Assembly (NCBI GenBank): GCA_036927565.1
Contig: JAYESD010000005.1
Coordinates: 8,276,565 to 8,340,564 of the forward strand
Direction of reading: 5' to 3'
From: Tuctoria greenei
Lineage: Eukaryota; Streptophyta; Magnoliopsida; Poales; Poaceae
Length of the DNA stretch: 64,000 bases
The notes under the pieces are model-generated. The model was not told where the DNA came from. It did no database searches and saw nothing but the letters and a program-made list of their open reading frames with translations. This document shows, piece by piece, positions 33,000-44,399 of the stretch (positions are counted from its first letter, which is position 1; the number at the start of each line of letters is the position of its first letter). The translations under genes were made by a program, and so were the position numbers.

Positions 33000-33409
33000 C
33001 AGGGATTAGCTTGACATGATCTTATCAGCATCACATGCGGTTCTTAATTAACTAGCAGCCTGTGAAAACAATGACTTTTCCCAGACGGTTCTTCAATAAA
33101 AACCGCTTGTGATGATTCAACCAGTACATACGGTTCTTAAACAATGACCGCCCGTGAAAATCATGTATTTACCCAGGCGTTGGTTGATTAAGAACCGTCT
33201 GTGATGTTTGCTACATCACAGAAGGTTCTTAATTAATAACCGTCTGAGAAAATATTGTATTTACTCAGGCGGTTGTTTTTTAAAATCCGTCTGTGATGTT
33301 CTGTCATCATAGTCGGTTATTGTATTATTCGTCATCACAGTCGCATTTTTTTACGAACCGCCTGTGTTTGAAAAATCGAGGCGCCTGTGAAAATGCTTTT
33401 TGTAGTAGT
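33000..33409. repeat. CACTA copy 1 right subterminal repeats and TIR
   Basis: Degenerate units with CATCACAGGCGG, AACCGCCTGTGA or ACGGTTCTTAAT cores repeat in both orientations up to the terminal CTTTTTGTAGTAGT. This mirrors the left end at 11754. Confidence 0.75.
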
Positions 33410-34743
33410 TTTCCCCTATTAGGAGGCTTCTTTACATGCCCTCCATTCCTAATCTTGTGCAACTTTAAATGGAAGGCGATGGAATGTGACCTATCGCCCT
33501 TCAAAGCGCCACATATAGAGCTTTCCGTTCTTTTTTGTTTTTTGTTTTTCTCAGGTGGGATTATTCTCTCATCTGATAAGACTGAATTGGCAAGATGAAT
33601 CAAGAAACATATGGATAACTAGAGGAGTGTTGGTCATGGCACTTGCTATATTGTGATTTTTTGAGACCTCGTGAATGTATTTTATTGCATTAAACAGATT
33701 CACATTACCATCTAACATAGAAATTTTGACAAAAATATACACTCAATTTAATTATTTGCATGATTGTCAGAACTATTCAACGCTAGCAATTATTTTTTGT
33801 TGGATGAATGGTTGTCATTTGAACTTTTGAGTCTCTTAACAGGGTCTTATTTCAGGCCTATGGCCTTAAAACCTTTACATACATTTTCTTTCCACAAAAT
33901 TTATGCAAGAATTACTAGGGGCCTCCCCTGCTGTTCAGTTAAAAAATGTTTCTGAAACTGGCTCTAAATTATGTGGTTTTGCAAAACAACATATTAATTT
34001 CTTGTGGTTTTGTAAAATTATAACTCTTATAAGAAAAGGTAAAGGGGACTAGAGCCTCTTTCATTTCTGATTTGTATTATATGATCAGGTATACCTTACA
34101 TATTTTTCTTCTTAGGTCTACATGGGAATACAGTTAATAACATCCTTTTCAATTGTTTTCCTCTTCATATAGCATGTCCTAATTTACATATTCTATTTTT
34201 CACTGAAAAAACATATATCATAATAATCATTTTTTATAGAAAAGGGAACATACAGATCACATATAATAATCTATCATGTTTACTGTAGGTGACATATCAA
34301 AAGACCATTCTTTAGATAATGCTACTATTCATTTTTGCTAAACAAAAAAGGTAAATATTTTTTAACGGATCAAATCACATAGGGAGCAAATTTAACATCT
34401 TTCTGCGTCTGATTTTCACATTTATACACAGTAGGACCACCAAGAGATGTGTGACTTTTTTTACCTTATATTAGTTTTTTTAGCATATGTTCTATATTCT
34501 GTTATTGCTTAGTGGCATCCCATCGGATTGATCCCATGTTAGGCACGTTGTTGCATGATCAACCTATGATGCAAAGACAGAGCTAATACCTGGGGAATAT
34601 TGCCCGCAAGAGAAGAATCTGAGGAGATAACTACCAAGGTGGATCTAAAAATTGTCAATCATCATCTGTGGTGCTTACGTTAAGATTAATTTATTGAATG
34701 TCTTTTCCCCCTCTTTATTGGTTGTTAAAATTTTTGTTAAATA

Positions 34744-34851
34744 CTCCCTCCTGTGTCGAATTATATATTTGTCGTTTCAGACAAACAAAAAGAACTAAAA
34801 ATGAACTACTAAAGGTTGTCCTAATGACAAATATTTTGATACAGAAGGAAG
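34744..34851. mobile_element. Stowaway-like MITE, 108 bp
   Basis: CTCCCTCCTGTGTCGAATTA at the left pairs with the complement of TTTTGATACAGAAGGAAG at the right, flanked by TA on each side. Confidence 0.75.
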
Positions 34852-35955
34852 TACATATATTGAGGAATTACATTGTGACGCTTCTAACGTAATGACGGTC
34901 GCTTTAATTTTGCTAATTGGCTAGAGCCAGAACAGACAGATCAATCCAGAAAAGGCATCATAAACAACAATGAAAAAGAAAGGTGTTTCTTTTAATATAT
35001 GAGCTATGAGGAATTGGTGGTGTCCCAAAATGAACCAAAAACCAGCAATGCTGTGGGTTCTTACATAAATTCACCAAAGAAAAAACGAAAACAACTCAGA
35101 GGAGATGACAGCCATATATGCACTCTACTTTTTAAAATGCAAGGGTCAACAGTTAATACTGATGAACAAGAGACTAAACTTCATTTAGACGATATGAGGA
35201 TGTCATAAATAAACCCTAAATCATAAACCCTGATTTTAACATAGAGTCGTGTATATCTCACTTTTCAGAATTTCTTGCACCTTGGTAAAAAGATCGTGAC
35301 AATTTGCGACAGCATCACAACATGATAGATCAAATCAGTAATTCACTTGTAGAATAAAGTAGTACCAAGAATCTGACAACAAGAATTAAGCATCTAGTTT
35401 GTGACACTTTAACTTTCACTTAAATTACAGTATCACTTCTCAAAACTCCTATATGCTCCAATATCTTACTCATTTTCTTTAAGAAAAAAATATCAAGCAC
35501 ATTCTTCCAGTTGACTTTAAAGTCAGGCAACCTTTTCCAGTTCCATGTTCATGAACCGTGTGTATCTGTAACATTTGGCCTTTTGAAGTTGAGCTATTTT
35601 TTATTGAACGCAATGTGTATTATTGTTTATAAACTTAAAAGAGCACTGTTAATCATCATTATAATCTGGTTCCTGATTATCCACTTCTCGTGAGTCCTAC
35701 AGGAATGTTTATAGGTGAGTGGGGTCACTGCAATGGACAACCACCCCAATCATCGAAAATCTTCATGGCCCCTTTGCACAAAGCGACCACTTGGATATGG
35801 CGTCACCGTACCCATCAAAATCCAATTGCCAGCCTCAGCCACAAATAATGCAAACGTTGCTCGCAACTTTAGTCTGTGGACAACGCCGCATCGGTCGTTT
35901 CTTGCCATACGACTCTGGCTGTCTAGCAAGAGGGATTTTACATTATTTCCGTATA

Positions 35956-36292
35956 CTCTGTCCGTTCTCAAATAAATAACGTTTAAGATAAATTTAGTTC
36001 AATCAGCTATACTAAATGTTAGAATCAAACGACGAATAAAACGTAGATCAAAACAGAGGAGACACAAATTTAACGTGGAAAAGCCCTCCAAGGTGAAGGG
36101 GAAAAAACTACGGGCGCCGACCGGCAAATCTTCACTATATCAGGAGGTTTACAAATGTGAGAGATTACAATATTTTCGTGCCTCTCCCGACGGACCTCCG
36201 GTTCGTTCCGGAAATCCTGACTCTTTGTCTTCAGTTGAATTTGAATCATCAAACAACACTAAATAATGTCATTTATTTTAAAACAGAGGGTG
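35956..36292. mobile_element. Stowaway-like MITE split by a solo LTR
   Basis: CTCTGTCCGTTCTCAAATAA at the left pairs with the complement of TTATTTTAAAACAGAGGGTG at the right, with TA flanks (35954-35955, 36293-36294). The insert at 36017-36258 interrupts an element of about 90 bp. Confidence 0.7.
36017..36258. mobile_element. Small copia-type solo LTR nested in the MITE
   Basis: The 242-bp block starts TGTTAGAATC and ends CAAACAACA, with a perfect 5-bp duplication, CTAAA (36012-36016 and 36259-36263). The ACACAAATTTAACGTGGAAA segment is typical of the R/U5 region of grass copia LTRs. Confidence 0.8.
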
Positions 36293-36971
36293 TACTTAGT
36301 ATAGGATGGCAATGCTGTTAAGGAGCTTGAGCTCTATGGCTGGAATGCGAGGGTTAGGCTTAGTGAATTATGTGCTTGAGAGCAATCCGACGCCGTTTCT
36401 TCCCAAGTTGCACCACTAATGATGCTATTTTAGTCTCGCGGTTCCTATCAACAGGCCAGACAGCCAACAAGTGGCCATCCCAGTGTCCCTTGTGAGTTTC
36501 ACACCGCTCTTGCTTAAAAGACGCTTTCGATTAAATTAGTTCATGCATGGCATGCAGTACCATAAACAAAAACTAAAGGTGGTAACCGAAAGCAAGGTAT
36601 CGTCTATAGGAGAATACGTAAAAGCTAGGAGGTTTGGCACGAACAAAAAAAAAACGTGTATAAGAGAATACGTGTAAAAGCTCAAGTCAAGTCATGCAAC
36701 AATAAAAGTGATCCAACTATATATTCTCTAGGGAAGCCAAGATATGCAGTGATATAGGAGAAGGATCTACAAAAACATGGAGAGCTTGGATGTGCCCTTT
36801 TCTTAAGCTCACTAGACATGCCCATATTTGCAAGCTACCAAAAAGGAATAAAACGTATAGACTAGCTCAATGTGTGGTGGACCAAACCAAAGTCTTCTAT
36901 CTCAGATGGATGGGATAGAGGGCAGGGAGATAATTTCTCTCTCTTATGCAAGCAAAGCTATTGTGGCTCGC

Positions 36972-36978
36972 TATAAAA
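36972..36978 (+). promoter_or_regulatory. TATA box of the bZIP gene
   Basis: TATAAAA lies about 150 bp upstream of the ATG at 37124. Transcription would begin near 37003-37010. The resulting leader of about 115 bp contains no ATG. Confidence 0.7.
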
Positions 36979-37123
36979 TGCAGTCACCAACCCTTCGCAA
37001 GAACACCACAAGTTAGAAGATAGCAAGCTCAGTCACCTAACAAAGCCACACGCGGCCACTCGCCGCCACTGCCTCCTATCGCAAGCAACTAATAGCAGAG
37101 AAGACAGAGGCGAAGAGCGCAAG

Positions 37124-37792
37124 ATGTACCACCACTTCCATGGCGAGGTTGCCAGTCTCCGTTTCCTCTCCCCTCCGAACCCTTCCTTTGCCGCACACCA
37201 CCACATGAACATGGCCTTGCCGGCTCAGACCTACTTCCCGCCATCCTTCGAGCCGACGTCGACTTTCCAAGAAGATGCTGCGGCTGCTGCCGCTTTGCTC
37301 GGTGGCGACGACATGGATACCTTTGAGCTTGACAAGGTCGTCCGAGAAGCGGCTCACGTCGTCGGCGGCAATGGCTCGCCCAGCTCGGGCTCGGGATCCG
37401 ACGGCGGCGGCGGTGGGGGTTATCCTCTGAACGCTGCAGCGGTGTCGGCAGAGGAGGAGCGCCGGCGCCGACGTATGGTGTCGAACCGGGAGTCGGCGCG
37501 GCGGTCGCGCATGCGCAAGCAGCGGCAGCTCAGCGAGCTGTGGGCGCAGGTCTCGCACCTCCGCGGCGCCAACCGCCGCCTCCTCGACGAGCTCAACCGC
37601 GCGCTGAGGAGTTGCGCCGACGCCCGCCGCGAGAGCGCACGGCTCGGGGACGAGAAGGCCGACCTGGCCAAGAAGCTCGAACAGCTGCAGCAGGCGGCCA
37701 CGGCAGCGGACAAGAGCGCCGGCGCCTCCTCGGGCAACCGCAGTGGCTCATCGGAGCCATGCAACAACACCAGAACTAGTACTTCGGAGTGA
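37124..37792 (+). CDS. bZIP transcription factor (group S-like)
   Basis: The 222-residue protein is a basic leucine zipper transcription factor, expected to be nuclear and to bind ACGT-core DNA as a dimer. The basic region is residues 111-135, with the invariant N-x7-R pair at Asn121 and Arg129 and the run NRESARRSRMRKQ. Zipper leucines follow at 139, 146 and 153, with further hydrophobic positions to about 188. The N-terminus is His/Pro-rich, has an alanine run at 52-57 and a Gly run at 94-99. The C-terminus is Ser/Thr-rich. The length, lack of introns and SELWAQV/HLR spacing fit group S members such as AtbZIP42/43-like or ocs-element-binding factor 1-like proteins. The leader has no upstream ATG, so the sucrose-control uORF of classic S1 genes is absent. 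Confidence 0.93.
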   Translation: MYHHFHGEVASLRFLSPPNPSFAAHHHMNMALPAQTYFPPSFEPTSTFQEDAAAAAALLGGDDMDTFELDKVVREAAHVVGGNGSPSSGSGSDGGGGGGYPLNAAAVSAEEERRRRRMVSNRESARRSRMRKQRQLSELWAQVSHLRGANRRLLDELNRALRSCADARRESARLGDEKADLAKKLEQLQQAATAADKSAGASSGNRSGSSEPCNNTRTSTSE

Positions 37793-40700
37793 ACATATTA
37801 TCCGACCCAATTTTTTACTTGAGAGGATAATTATATCAATAATAACATGTATAATTAAGCAAAGGTAATTCTACATACATGGACGATGCGCCTTCCAAGA
37901 GATCCATTATTTTTGTCTCTAGTTGTTCAGATAGTTAGCCTGAGTAAACGTGGATCAGATCATCATAATTCGTAGGTCCTACTTGCAAGTTGCAAACCTG
38001 CAGTCAATGGAGCAGTACGAACAAATTGAAGATGAGCGGGAACTAGCTAAAATGGAGTCGTAAACCGACCAATAGGCCTGGTTCGGCAAACGTGATCTCC
38101 TGGCTTTTACAGCACTGAGAACTAATATTTTCCAGTGAAATTTCTATATGTTCCAAAGATGTCTTAAAATGGGGACGCGCCGGCCTAAACCGACTTGTCA
38201 TAGATTTGTACAACTGTGATGCCATGTATGGGTCCAACCTATGCTAAATTTCCCTATAATGGACTGTAAGCTTTTTCGCTGTCAACTTCTACTAGCTTCT
38301 GCTTTTCTAAATCGCAGGAGCAGCACGTATCAGTATCGGACAAGTTTCGGCATATCTATCAGGTATATGCATACTGCAACAGAAAAATCTCGATGGGAAC
38401 CACATATCCTATATTCACTGAGATGCCTACCGAAGAGGATTCCGGGGAACCTTAGGCTATCAGCACCAGCGTACTCTAAAGCATACTTTATACACTAATT
38501 CTCCTTCTATTTTTACAGTACGTACTCTAAATTACACAGCGAAACAGTTTATCCAGTATACTTTACGGCGTGCCACTGCAGACAATCTTAGCAGCAAATC
38601 AATAGCATGTACTGCAATACAAAATTGTCCTAGTCTAAGACGTTTGCAGAGGTATACTGTAAAACTTACTAGATATGTGTAAATTTAGAAGATTTAAATG
38701 AAGATATTGAAAAAATAGAGGAAATAGGTTTTTAAAGGATGCTTTAAAGATGCCTTTGCGGATAGCCTAATGCCAGATGAAATAAAATTGGACCATATGT
38801 TTATCTAAATGCAATCGCCTAACATCCCCTTTTAATCTATGACTGAAATCTATTTCAAGATTCATGCGTTTGTTTTGTCAGTTATTTTTTGTTTCTATGG
38901 GATTATATATGGACTATAGTAAAAAATATAAGTTGTAGTCATTCGACATAAATTTGACAACTCGGAGCATAAGTTGAAAGGTGATGTTAATTTCAAATGA
39001 CTGAAAGTTAGCAGCTCCCATATCTAAATGGTGAAGAACAAGTATCCCTGAAAGCATATAACTATGTTCTCCTAAAATATACAACCATATCAACATTATG
39101 AATATTTTAGCCCCGAATGCAATAAATAAACAAATAATTCACTTGGGGACAAATGAATTTACACAGAGATTTCAGTTAAAAGCGAGCGTAGCAACTCCTG
39201 AAATTTTACCGTCAAATATAAAAGAGTAAAGTGCATCAACGGTCCCTGAACTTGTGCGGGTGTGTCATCTAGGTACACAAATTTTTAAAGTGCATTTTAG
39301 GTCCATGAACTTGTTAAAGTGTGTTATCTAGGTCCAAAATACCGAAAATACCCCTATGATTGTTGATATAACTATTACTCAACCTATATTTTTCATATTT
39401 TTTCTCTTCATAAATCAACTTTGTTATCATAATCCATGTTGAAGGCTACCAACGCCGATTTGGAGTGCGAAAAAATATAAAAAATAAAGTTCGGATAATA
39501 GTTATATTGATAATCATATGAGTATTTTAGGTAGTTTGGACCTAGATGACACAATTTAACAAGTTCATGGACCCAAAAATGCACTTTAAAAGTTTGTGGA
39601 CCTAAATAACACACGCAAGTTCAAAAGCTATTGATGCACTTTACTCAATATAAAAGTAGCTAGGAACTCTGGCAGAGAACGAACGCGGCTGCAAAATACA
39701 CTTGCCACACGAGAAAATACACTGCGGCTGCAAAATCGTGTGGCTCAGAATTGGAAGAGCAACAGTGCACTAGAACTAAAAAATGCAGAAGAACAAAGCA
39801 GAACAGAAACAGATCTAGGACCTGAGAGCGCATCGCGCGTGCAAGTGTGGCATCAGCTCAGGCCTGTCCAAGGGTACGTGTGAACACGGGGGAGAAAGGA
39901 AGCCGCCAGCATGAGATGCTCACATCACAAGGCCCAAGCAACAGTAATGAAAAGGCGCAGGGGCACTGGCTTACACTTACACCAGGCGCGGTGGAACGAG
40001 CACCATTGCAGCAATGCACCATGAAATGTCTCGAAGTGGTGCCAATGAGCTTTCCTTATAGAAGGAAGCAACAACTGGAAAGTACAAGAGGCAAAGGCGC
40101 AAAGCACTTCAACAAACTGTTCCTCCCAGAAGCCAACTTGGTACAGTTGCATGAAGATTAGAACCGCTGCAGCCAGGCGTGTTCATCCATCTCCCATCAT
40201 GATCCCAAGGGCAATTGGAGATTGCAAGTTGTAGCTTCCAGTTGATGTTAAAGACACTTCAAGAAATAAATCAATCCCAAGGTGGTAGGATGTTGGTACT
40301 GAGGGTTACGCCTAACAAATTCTTATTAGGTTTTATTTCCATGAGAATGACTAAGTGTAATTGTTAGCCCATCAAGCCTATCACAACCCCTCCTCCGTTA
40401 ACCTGATTTGGGACAAGCTATGTCACTACAACATAGGATGTTGGTACGTAAAAAATATTAGGCCACAAGGTACTAGCGTCACCCGACAAATGTGACAGCA
40501 TTCAGGGGAAAAGGAATCAGAAAACATGCAAAGACATGCAAATGCAACAGGGGAAAGTTGAAACACCCATGTGGATGAAGTCTCAATATTTATTCCCAGC
40601 AGTATTGGAAACAGGTCTCAGTACACATGCATAGCATCTGCAAAGCAAGATTCAGCTTTGGTTTATACTAAGTTAATTCAGGTCCGATTCTTACAAGCTC

Positions 40701-40836
40701 CAGGTTACTTGATTTAAGGATAACAACTAACAAGTCAAAAGTTAGTAATGTAAACTACCAGGCCTTACCCATAAGGTGGCCATGATGGATAGTTGCCATA
40801 TGCGGTCATTAAGAGATATCTGCAGCTATGAGGTGC
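37793..40836. other. Intergenic region between the bZIP gene and the minus-strand gene
   Basis: No coding region was seen apart from the presumed bZIP 3' UTR and, near 40170-40836, the presumed 3' UTR of the minus-strand gene. A MULE-like MITE lies at 39225-39645. At 40310-40440 there is a repeat-like stretch (CTCCGTTAACCTGATTTGGGAC) of a kind common in grass repeats, class uncertain. Confidence 0.5.
39225..39645. mobile_element. MULE-like MITE with long terminal inverted repeats
   Basis: AGTAAAGTGCATCAACGGTC at the left mirrors the right end GATGCACTTTACT. A second arm (AAAGTGCATTTTAGGTCCAT) mirrors 39555-39600. The whole 421-bp element folds back. AATATAAAAG flanks it on both sides (39215-39224 and 39647-39656), a 10-bp duplication with one extra C at the right junction. 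Confidence 0.75.
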
Positions 40837-43328
40837 TTAATATTTGGACATGGCTTCACCATCCAGTGATGGAGAGATGTCCTTCTCAGCACAGATCGCT
40901 TCTCGGTAAACTTTTGCTGGATCAGCAAATAATCTTGTAAAAGGCCACCTGTAAACAAAGGTAAATGGTTGCTGAAACATAACTTCTGACCGGCATTCGG
41001 AAAAGCTATGTGAGAGAACCACACCTGCTTAACTGAATGGTCTCGGACTGTATAACAATTTCCTCAAACATGTCTCCTGTTCACAACACGTTGACAACAG
41101 GAATAAGGGGGGAAAAGAAAGACACACCTACATTGTGAGTACAGACCTATCACTGGCAGTTGACTAATTAGTCAGAAAAAGACAGGTAAACTTAACCGCC
41201 ACACTTGTTTCTTGTTTGCACAAAATAGGAAAGACATGGGAACAAATTTCTCGTGAGGCTACAATTTTATATATACTAACATATAAAACTTTCAGTGATT
41301 CATCAGTTAACAACATGCAATGCAGACTCGTAGGATCAGCATTCTGAAGTTTGTACGAATTTTAGGCTTGGCCACTAAGCACGTTTTGGATTTCAGTATG
41401 CATATCATTGGAGTGTCAACTCGCATCTTTAAACCGGAACCTTGATTTAGATTAGGAGAATGGTTTTTGGTTTGTCCATGTTGGCAAACACATCACTAAT
41501 AACAGTCAAATGTGCCTTCAAATGATGCAATTTTTTATATTTGAACAGCCAACACGTGTTTCATTAATTGTAAACTAAAGTATCTTACTCTCTAGGCTCC
41601 CTTGACTTCTCTATACAATATTGGTTAGCTTCAGAAACATAGGACACATATATTGCAGATTTGTAGAAGAAATTTCACTCTACTCAGTAATAGATATAAC
41701 AAAAACGAATTGTTGAGTTGATTTTCAATTTTAATTCATTAATTACTCCTAACTTAAAAGTAAAAAATTCTCAGATATTACCAACTACATATCAATTGAA
41801 AATGTCAGCTAACGTAACCATACAGAGATTATATTGCCTAAAACAAAATAAGCAATATAATACCTTAATCTACAAGGTCATTCAGTTGTTTTAAGTTACC
41901 TTCTTCGAGAGTCTTGGTACAAAAATGTTTGGCCTTCAGACGTGCTGCAAGCATAGCCTGATATGTGTTGATTTTCTCTGCATGCTCCTCGGATGTCAAA
42001 TGTCTATGCAGAGTAATAAAGACATTTTAGTGTACAGTCTTATGATTATCATTGTGACCAAGCAACAGCTCAACTTGACTAATAGAATGCACATTTTTAC
42101 AACTTCAGTCATATGATAGAGAAAGAACAGGCTGTATAAAGTATCCAGCAAAATTGTTTAAAGGATTCATTTTCATACAATCATTATGTATGGATCTGTA
42201 ATTGTGGAGAGAAATGGAAGCAATACAAAGAGAAAAAAATGGGACTTAACTTGAAAAAATGAGTAGAGTTGCCTTCCGTGGTCCGTTGACTAAACTTACT
42301 TTTTTTTTTATGCAAACAGCATCATAGCAGTAAGAAAAAGCTTAGAGAGTCCATCTGATACAACATTATGGTACATGCAATGCACTTCTTAAGTTCTACC
42401 ATGAAGACTTGGCATGTCAGTTCATGAGATATATCCATGTAATGTGAACCGTTTGATATGTACGTCAAGTTGTCAACTCACAATATTCTAGATGAACAAT
42501 CACATTTTGTAGCCTATTAAAAATTGCAAATATTCATTCTCCAAAGCTTCTTATGGCCAGTTTATCGACATCAGAAGAAATGATTGTTGTGCCAGCAGGA
42601 ATTTTGTTTTAGGGTCATATATCTCGCAACCATATTTTGGACACGTTTGACTGCAATCTAGTTTCTCACGCTCTGTTCTACAAGGTATGACAATGCTCTT
42701 AATACCAGGGAAGCAACTATTATGCAGTTAGGCTAATTGTGCAATCCTGCAATCATGGATTCTTAGGTCTTGGATTCCCATTCTATGGTGGCTGCACATT
42801 TTCACTTAAATTCTTCCACATTTTTTGCATATTTTCGGACACAGGTGCGAGGATTTAAATGAAAATATGCAGCCACCATAGGATGGGAATCTAATGCCTG
42901 AGAATCCATGATTGCAGGATTGCAAAATTAGCTTGATTTAACAGTAGTTGCTGACCTAAAGGCGGTTAATGGTTTTAGGTGCAACAGGCTTGGCGACAAT
43001 TACACAGACAGACTCAGCGGGAGAGAGGAGGGGCGGACGAGAGGGCATTACGAGTGGTAGTACTCCGGCGGAATCCGGATGCTGGTCTCCTGCGCCGCTG
43101 CTACGGATCCTTCCTCCTGCGCGGGGAGAGATCGGGAACCCTAGGGGCTCGGTGAGCTGGACGCGAGATGAGTTGAGAAAGTGACTGGAGAGCGAGAAGC
43201 AGAAAGGGCGGGAGAGGAGGTACCTCAACGGGTTGACGCTCCAGCGCCGCGGCGGAGGCCGCAGCCAATGCTTCTTGCGGCGGCGGAGCGCCGGCGGTTG
43301 CAGACCACGGGGAGAACGCCAGGCCCAT
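40837..43328 (-). CDS. Spliced plant gene of unknown function (at least four exons)
   Basis: Three downstream exons fit together by splice sites and phase: 41900-42003, 41025-41076 and 40837-40948. They encode a protein end with HLTSEEHAEKINTYQAML, LAARLKAKHFCTKTLEEG, MFEEIVIQSETIQLS and WPFTRLFADPAKVYREA, and the stop is TAA at 40837. Donors are GTAACT and GTGTGG; acceptors are CATAG, AACAG and TACAG. A likely first exon, 43224-43328, starts MGLAFSPWSATAG and ends at GAG/GTACCT. Its phase is 0, whereas the exon at 42003 needs two preceding bases, so an exon is missing from the model or there is an indel. In another frame of the same exon the join would work, but that frame has no ATG. I do not recognise the family; the protein would be small, mostly helical, with no obvious membrane segment. 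Confidence 0.5.
42732..42932. repeat. 200-bp near-perfect hairpin in an intron
   Basis: The left arm 42732-42800 (GCTAATTGTGCAATCCTGCA, GGATTCCCATTCTATGGTGG) is almost fully complementary to the right arm 42860-42932 (CCACCATAGGATGGGAATC, TGCAGGATTGCAAAATTAGC), with a loop of about 55 bp. It lies in the first intron of the minus-strand gene. It could be a small foldback MITE or a young small-RNA hairpin. Confidence 0.7.
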
Positions 43329-43570
43329 GCGATGGATGGTGCTGACCGATGAGGCAATGACTGATGAAAGCGGGCGGAGTCAAACCTGCAGTGAATTCAA
43401 AAATAAATGTTTCTTCTCCAGGCTCCCTTGGAAGTTCGTCCCGCAAAATGCGGTTTTGATATATCCGACGGCGTATCTAAGCAAATAATTTGGCCCACCC
43501 AGATGGCCGGGTGTTACACCGAAGCGGTAAATCTAAGCAAATTTTGAAAAACTGAATCTCACAAAACTTC

Positions 43571-43730
43571 GGATATGACTCTACCTCTTGTATGTCTACA
43601 TCTATAAATATAGGTCACTCATGTACTTATACCTCAACTTTAATAATAGATCTGTTTCCTGTGATTTTTTTCTCCTCCATCTTGAAAGAGTTTTTTCCAC
43701 GTTAAATCTTGTGTGACTCCAAGACAACTA
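43571..43730 (+). repeat. 5' LTR of the decayed copia element
   Basis: From GGATATGACTCTACCTC to about CGTTAAATCTTGTGTG the sequence matches the 3' LTR at 48479-48625. The TATA box is TATAAATA at 43603-43610. Similarity fades after 43730 and no clear PBS was found. Confidence 0.75.
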
Positions 43731-44399
43731 CCTAAAATGATGGACCTATACAGGCTTTTGGGTTTCTCCAACCGCGTGAGTGAGCTACTAATAATTTTCT
43801 AGCTCCAACACGCGAGCAAATGTGGATACCGAAAAACACACTGTTGCATGCTCCCGCCAAAAGTGCTGGCTCCCGCTAAAAAAAGCACCTTGCTCCCGCA
43901 AAAAAAGCATGTGCTTGCATGCTGTCTGCGTCAGAACTGGAATGCGTTGTCACTACGGACTACTCAAATCTGAGTCTTCGTGGAGCAGCTACGCAAAATT
44001 CGTATCCACCTGCGTCTTAGCGTTGGAGAGTGTTTTTTACCGATGGAGTACACATTTCAGCTTTGGGTCAGTCTATGTGAATAGCGTTAGAGTCAACCTA
44101 ACAAGTCGTATACAGAGCCTCTTCGATTAGATCTATTTTTCGCCGGTGCCCCGTCACTGTCGCCGGGCTCTCTGGCGGTCCACGCACCACCTACGATCTC
44201 AACGAGCTTCTCAAAACGGGCTCCTGCTCGCGACGGCAGGGTAGCTCCAGTGGAGAGAAGAAAAGACAGCTACAACCTCGGTTGGATTTCGTCGGGAACA
44301 GCGCTCTTCCACCTCATCACGTGCTGCTGGTCTTCTCTCCGTCAAGCAGCCAACATCAATCTAAACTTGGAGTTCTTTGCTACGCGCACACGAAGATTT

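Larger units (their letters stand above)
11754..33409 (-). mobile_element. CACTA (En/Spm) transposon, copy 1, with nested insertions
   Basis: The left end is CACTGCTACAATAAG and the right end is the complement of CTACTACAAAAAGC, with the terminal base(s) lost; TTT flanks both sides as a 3-bp duplication. Subterminal repeats with ATCACAGGCGG-type cores occupy both ends. Inside, on the minus strand, are a tnp2 remnant and a Transposase_24/Ulp1 gene. The gene is split by a solo LTR at 14106 and a full gypsy element at 15382. Removing both would leave about 7.9 kb. It is not autonomous in this state because tnp2 is truncated. Confidence 0.8.
33410..36971. other. AT-rich intergenic region upstream of the bZIP gene
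   Basis: No coding region was recognised in 3.5 kb. It holds two Stowaway-type MITEs (34744, 35956), one nested solo LTR (36017) and the distal promoter of the bZIP gene. Confidence 0.6.

Noticed and set aside
37420..37770. Minus-strand ORF of 116 residues over the bZIP gene
   Set aside because: Low-complexity complement of the bZIP coding sequence.
39841..40161. Plus-strand ORF of 104 residues
   Set aside because: No domain or codon bias; probably chance in DNA near the 3' end of the minus-strand gene.
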